A stretch of 34,241 nucleotides of DNA from CSP1-4 sp036559965 (GTDB lineage: Bacteria; Chloroflexota; Limnocylindria; Limnocylindrales; CSP1-4), in assembly GCA_036559965.1 (NCBI GenBank), contig DATBSD010000042.1, positions 1 through 34,241 of the forward strand, given 5' to 3'. The position numbers were made by a program, and so were the translations under genes. Each line of letters begins with the position of its first letter. Position 1 is the stretch's first letter. The notes beneath the pieces were generated by a model that saw nothing but the letters and a program-made list of their open reading frames with translations, made no database searches and was not told where the DNA came from. Below, piece by piece: positions 31,409 to 34,241 of this stretch.

Positions 31409-32878
31409 ATGAACGTGACCGCCACCACGGCCGACAAGAGCACGGTCGTGCTCGACGTCGAGCTCGAAGCTCAGATCATCCAGCGCGCCATCGACGAGGC
31501 CGTCCGTCACCTCGGACGACGCACCCGAGTGCCCGGCTTCCGGCCGGGCAAGGTGCCCCGCCCGATGCTCGAGCGCGCTCTCGGCGTCCGCCGGTCGGAC
31601 CCGACGGCGCCGGATCCGATCTACGACGACGCCAAGGAGCACCTCTTCGAGTCGTCGGTCGTCGAGGCCATCACCGAGCGCGATCTCGACATCCTGAGCA
31701 TCCCCCAGCCCGAGTGGCTGCGCTTCGTCGAGGGGGAGGGGGCCGCCTACCGCGTCGTGCTGCCCATCCGGCCGGCGGTCAAGCTGGGCGACTACACGAA
31801 CTACCCCTTCGGCATCGACATCGACGAGGTCGACGACGAGAAGGTCGATCAGGTCGTCGAGCAGCTCCGCGAGCAGAACGCGAGCCTCGTGCCGGTCGAA
31901 GGCCGCGGCGCCCAGGAGGGCGACTACGCGGTCATCGGTTTCGTCGGGCGGCGAGATGGCGAACCGTTCGAGGGCGGCACCGCCGAGCGCTACCCGCTGC
32001 GTCTCGGATCGGGGCGCATGATCCCCGGCTTCGAGGAAGCACTCGCGCGCATGGTCGAGGGTGAGGAGCGGGTGGTCCCGCTGACCTTCCCGACGGACTA
32101 CGCCGAAAGCAGCCTGGCCGGACAGCCGGTCGAGTTCACGGTCACGCTGCGCGAGCTGCGCGTGCCCGACCTGCCCGTGGCCGACGATGCCTTCGCGCAG
32201 TCCATCGGCAGCTTCCGCGACATGGATCATCTGCGCGACGACCTGCGTCGACGGCTGGCGGCCAACGCCCGCGACCGGGCGCGCCATGGCTTCTCCGAAC
32301 GCATCATCGAATACGCCGTTGCCAACAGCACCGTCGACATCCCCGACCTGCTCGTCGAGCGGGAGGTCGAGGTCATGCACGACGAGCTGCGAGTGCGCCT
32401 GGCCGAGCAGGGCATCGAGGAAGCGGCCTATCTCCAGGCCGTCGAGAAGACGAGCGACGAGCTGCATGCCGAGTGGCGCGACCCGGCGGAGCACCGCGTC
32501 AAGGTCCTGCTCGTGCTCTCGGCGGTGGCCGATGCCGAGGGCGTCGAGGCGAGCGACGAGGCCGTGCAGGCCGAGATCGACCGCGCCCGCGAGCGCAGCC
32601 CGGAGAACCCCAAGCTCATCGCCTACTTCGACTCACCGCGTGGCCGCGCCTACCTGCGCGCGACGCTGCGCCGCACCGCGGTCGTCGAATCGCTCGTCGA
32701 TCGCTGGCTCGCAGCGCATCCCGAGGTCGGGCCACTGCCGCACCTCGAAGATAGCCCTGGTGCTGCGGCCGAACCCGGCGCCATGGCGCACGACCACGAC
32801 CACGACCACGGCGCCCACGATCATCATGACCATGCGACCGCCGCCCAGCCCGAGCCCCAGGAAGGGATCCCTGCATGA
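31409..32878 (+). CDS. tig: Trigger factor with His/Asp-rich C-terminal tail
   Basis: A 489-aa ribosome-associated chaperone and peptidyl-prolyl isomerase. The ribosome-docking signature GFRPGKVP is at 43-50 in the N-domain. The FKBP domain covers about 165-255 (EGDYAVIGFVGRRDGEPFEGG, LGSGRMIPGFEEALARMVEGEERVVPLTFPTDY). The C-domain is helical (IPDLLVEREVEVMHDELRVRL). After 435 comes an Ala/Pro linker and a metal-binding-like tail AHDHDHDHGAHDHHDHA at 460-476. ATG 31409 is chosen because TATACT ends 8 nt upstream. Its stop overlaps the clpP start (ATGA), so the folding factor and the protease are coupled. Confidence 0.95.
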   Translation: MNVTATTADKSTVVLDVELEAQIIQRAIDEAVRHLGRRTRVPGFRPGKVPRPMLERALGVRRSDPTAPDPIYDDAKEHLFESSVVEAITERDLDILSIPQPEWLRFVEGEGAAYRVVLPIRPAVKLGDYTNYPFGIDIDEVDDEKVDQVVEQLREQNASLVPVEGRGAQEGDYAVIGFVGRRDGEPFEGGTAERYPLRLGSGRMIPGFEEALARMVEGEERVVPLTFPTDYAESSLAGQPVEFTVTLRELRVPDLPVADDAFAQSIGSFRDMDHLRDDLRRRLAANARDRARHGFSERIIEYAVANSTVDIPDLLVEREVEVMHDELRVRLAEQGIEEAAYLQAVEKTSDELHAEWRDPAEHRVKVLLVLSAVADAEGVEASDEAVQAEIDRARERSPENPKLIAYFDSPRGRAYLRATLRRTAVVESLVDRWLAAHPEVGPLPHLEDSPGAAAEPGAMAHDHDHDHGAHDHHDHATAAQPEPQEGIPA

Positions 32879-33636
32879 CCCGACCATCGACGCCCAGCCA
32901 GCGGGCCGCCCTGCGGGCCGCCGAGACGACCACGCGGGCCGCCTTCGGACGCGACTCGGTCGCCCTGGCTGCCGCCCTCCAGACGCGCGCGATGCTCGTG
33001 CCCATGGTCATCGAGACCAGCAGCCGGGGCGAGCGTGCCTACGACATCTACAGCCGCCTGCTCAAGGAGCGCATCATCTTCCTGGGTGATGCCATCGAGG
33101 ACCACGTTGCCAACCTCGTCATCGCCCAGCTCCTGTTCCTGGAGTCCGAGGATCCCGAGAAGGACGTCAACCTGTACGTCAACTCTCCCGGCGGCATCGT
33201 CACATCCGGCCTCGCCATCTACGACACGATGGAGTACCTGCGGGCACCGATGGCGACCATCTGCATCGGCATGGCCGCGAGCATGGCGAGCGTCCTCCTG
33301 GCGGCCGGCGCCAAGGGCAAGCGCTATTCGCTGCCCAACAGCCGGATCATGATCCACCAGGGGTCGGGCGGCTTCCGGGGCAACACGCCCGACGTCTTCA
33401 TCCAGGTCAAGGAGCTCGAGACCCTGAACGTGCGGCTGCACGAGATCCTTGCCCACCACACCGGGCAGACGGTCGAGAAGATCACGAAAGACACGGAACG
33501 GGACTATTTCATGAGTCCCGAGCAGGCCAAGGCGTATGGCATCATCGACGAGGTCATGGGTCGCCCCGGCGATTCGCTCATCGCGCAGGCGAAGGACGAA
33601 CGGGCCAAGGGCGACAAGGGGGCCGCCGGGGACTGA
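32875..33636 (+). CDS. clpP: ATP-dependent Clp protease proteolytic subunit
   Basis: A 253-aa serine peptidase, longer than the usual 190-215. Catalytic residues: Ser136 in GMAASMASVL, His161 in MIHQG, Asp210 in DTERDYFMS. Other motifs: VPMVIETSSRGERAYDIYSRLLKERIIFLG, VNSPGGIVTSGLAIYDTM, GSGGFRGNTPD. It forms a tetradecameric chamber fed by ClpX. About 42 residues precede the normal ClpP start (VPMVIE); these Ala/Arg-rich residues may be a propeptide removed on maturation, or translation may start at Met40/Met44. Last 20 residues are Lys/Gly/Ala-rich. ATGA overlap with tig; clpX begins 39 nt after the stop. Confidence 0.95.
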   Translation: MTRPSTPSQRAALRAAETTTRAAFGRDSVALAAALQTRAMLVPMVIETSSRGERAYDIYSRLLKERIIFLGDAIEDHVANLVIAQLLFLESEDPEKDVNLYVNSPGGIVTSGLAIYDTMEYLRAPMATICIGMAASMASVLLAAGAKGKRYSLPNSRIMIHQGSGGFRGNTPDVFIQVKELETLNVRLHEILAHHTGQTVEKITKDTERDYFMSPEQAKAYGIIDEVMGRPGDSLIAQAKDERAKGDKGAAGD

Positions 33637-33675
33637 CCCCGACGGCGGCGCAGGAAGAGGTCGAACGGGAGACGG

Positions 33676-34241
33676 GTGGCGACGACATCGGGCAAGAGCC
33701 CCAAGGTGCCCTACCGCTGTAGCTTCTGCGGCAAGAGCCAGGAGCAGGTCCGCAAGCTCATCGCGGGTCAGGGCGTCTATATCTGCGACGAATGCATCAA
33801 CCTCTGCCAGGAGATCATCGAAGAGGAGATGCTCGAGACGCCGCGCGCCAAGCCGGCGGCGTCGAAGCTGCCCAACCCGCGCCAGATCAAGGACGCCCTC
33901 GACGACTACGTGATCAGCCAGGATCGCGCCAAGAAGGTCCTCTCGGTCGCCGTCTACAACCACTACAAGCGCGTCAACGCCGGCCACCAGGTCGACGACG
34001 TCGAGCTCCAGAAGTCGAATGTCATGCTCGTCGGCCCGACCGGCTCCGGCAAGACGCTGCTCGCGCAGACCCTCGCCCGCGTCCTCGACGTGCCGTTCTG
34101 CATCGCCGACGCGACATCGCTGACGGAGGCAGGCTACGTCGGCGAGGACGTCGAGAACATCCTGTTGCGACTCATCCAGGCTGCCGACTTCGACGTCGCG
34201 CGTGCCCAGCGCGGGATCATCTACATCGACGAGATCGACAA
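33676..34241 (+). CDS. clpX: ClpX ATP-dependent unfoldase (partial, 3' end outside window)
   Basis: GTG start; 188 residues are visible before the window ends. An N-terminal zinc-binding domain with CSFCGKSQEQVRKLIAG and CDECINLCQEII (two CxxC pairs) is followed by LPNPRQIKDALDDYVISQDRAKKVLSVAVYNHYKR. The AAA+ domain has Walker A VGPTGSGKTLLAQTLAR, the TSLTEAGYVGEDVENILLRLI pore region, and Walker B IIYIDEID at the window edge. ClpX recognises tagged substrates and threads them into ClpP. GGGAG is a few bases before the GTG. Third gene of the tig-clpP-clpX cluster. Confidence 0.95.
   Translation, partial: MATTSGKSPKVPYRCSFCGKSQEQVRKLIAGQGVYICDECINLCQEIIEEEMLETPRAKPAASKLPNPRQIKDALDDYVISQDRAKKVLSVAVYNHYKRVNAGHQVDDVELQKSNVMLVGPTGSGKTLLAQTLARVLDVPFCIADATSLTEAGYVGEDVENILLRLIQAADFDVARAQRGIIYIDEID

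Overview
The window comes from a very GC-rich bacterial chromosome (most long antisense reading frames are artefacts of GC-rich codons). F420-type nitroreductase-like protein, SLH repeats with paired cysteines, cyanophycin-synthetase-type Mur ligases, SD-poor genes preceded directly by a -10 box, and a tig-clpP-clpX cluster suggest an uncultured Chloroflexota lineage (Ellin6529/Limnocylindria-like); an actinobacterium is the main alternative. That placement is inference. No phage, IS transposase, CRISPR array or rRNA was seen; one tRNA-Leu(UAG) is present.

Layout. 1-3.0 kb: the 3' end of a cyanophycin-synthetase-like gene, a 31-aa membrane peptide, and a second CphA-like ligase that lacks the ATP-grasp domain, divergent from an M20 peptidase (3.0-4.3 kb). 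4.3-5.7 kb: azlD, azlC and a small CxxC protein (amino-acid export). 5.8-7.5 kb: gamma-glutamyltransferase-family enzyme, divergent from a MetE-like protein / deazaflavin nitroreductase-like / MBL hydrolase cluster (7.5-9.6 kb). 9.6-14.0 kb (minus): a long regulated leader with a 33-codon ORF and intrinsic terminator, then ABC ATPase, a 69-aa peptide with a strong hairpin on its stop, ABC-2 permease, RsgA GTPase and a GNAT protein; the last three are joined by ATGA overlaps. 14.03-14.47 kb is non-coding and carries a ~50-bp spaced repeat. 14.5-16.9 kb (minus): secreted lysyl-oxidase-like/SLH protein plus PQQ-type sugar dehydrogenase. 17.1-20.0 kb (plus): a membrane protein with two DVEGH motifs, an unknown protein, and a class II aldolase. 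20.1-25.8 kb (minus): polyamine ABC transporter (potA-potD-potB-potC) ending in a class III aminotransferase, an uptake-plus-catabolism operon. 26-27 kb: Mrp/ApbC; 27.1-28.3 kb: CinA-like. 28.3-30.7 kb: unknown protein, holin-like membrane protein and partner. Then tRNA-Leu, a small membrane protein, and trigger factor-clpP-clpX running off the end.

Most notable: (i) a recurrent TAnnCT -10 box 6-9 nt before start codons without SD, calibrated by the same box 7 nt before the tRNA, which argues for leaderless transcription; (ii) an attenuator-like leader ahead of the ABC exporter/RsgA/GNAT operon; (iii) a two-helix insertion inside the EAA loop of the PotB permease; (iv) a CphA paralogue with N-domain and Mur ligase but no ATP-grasp; (v) MetE-like and CinA-like proteins that have lost key catalytic motifs.
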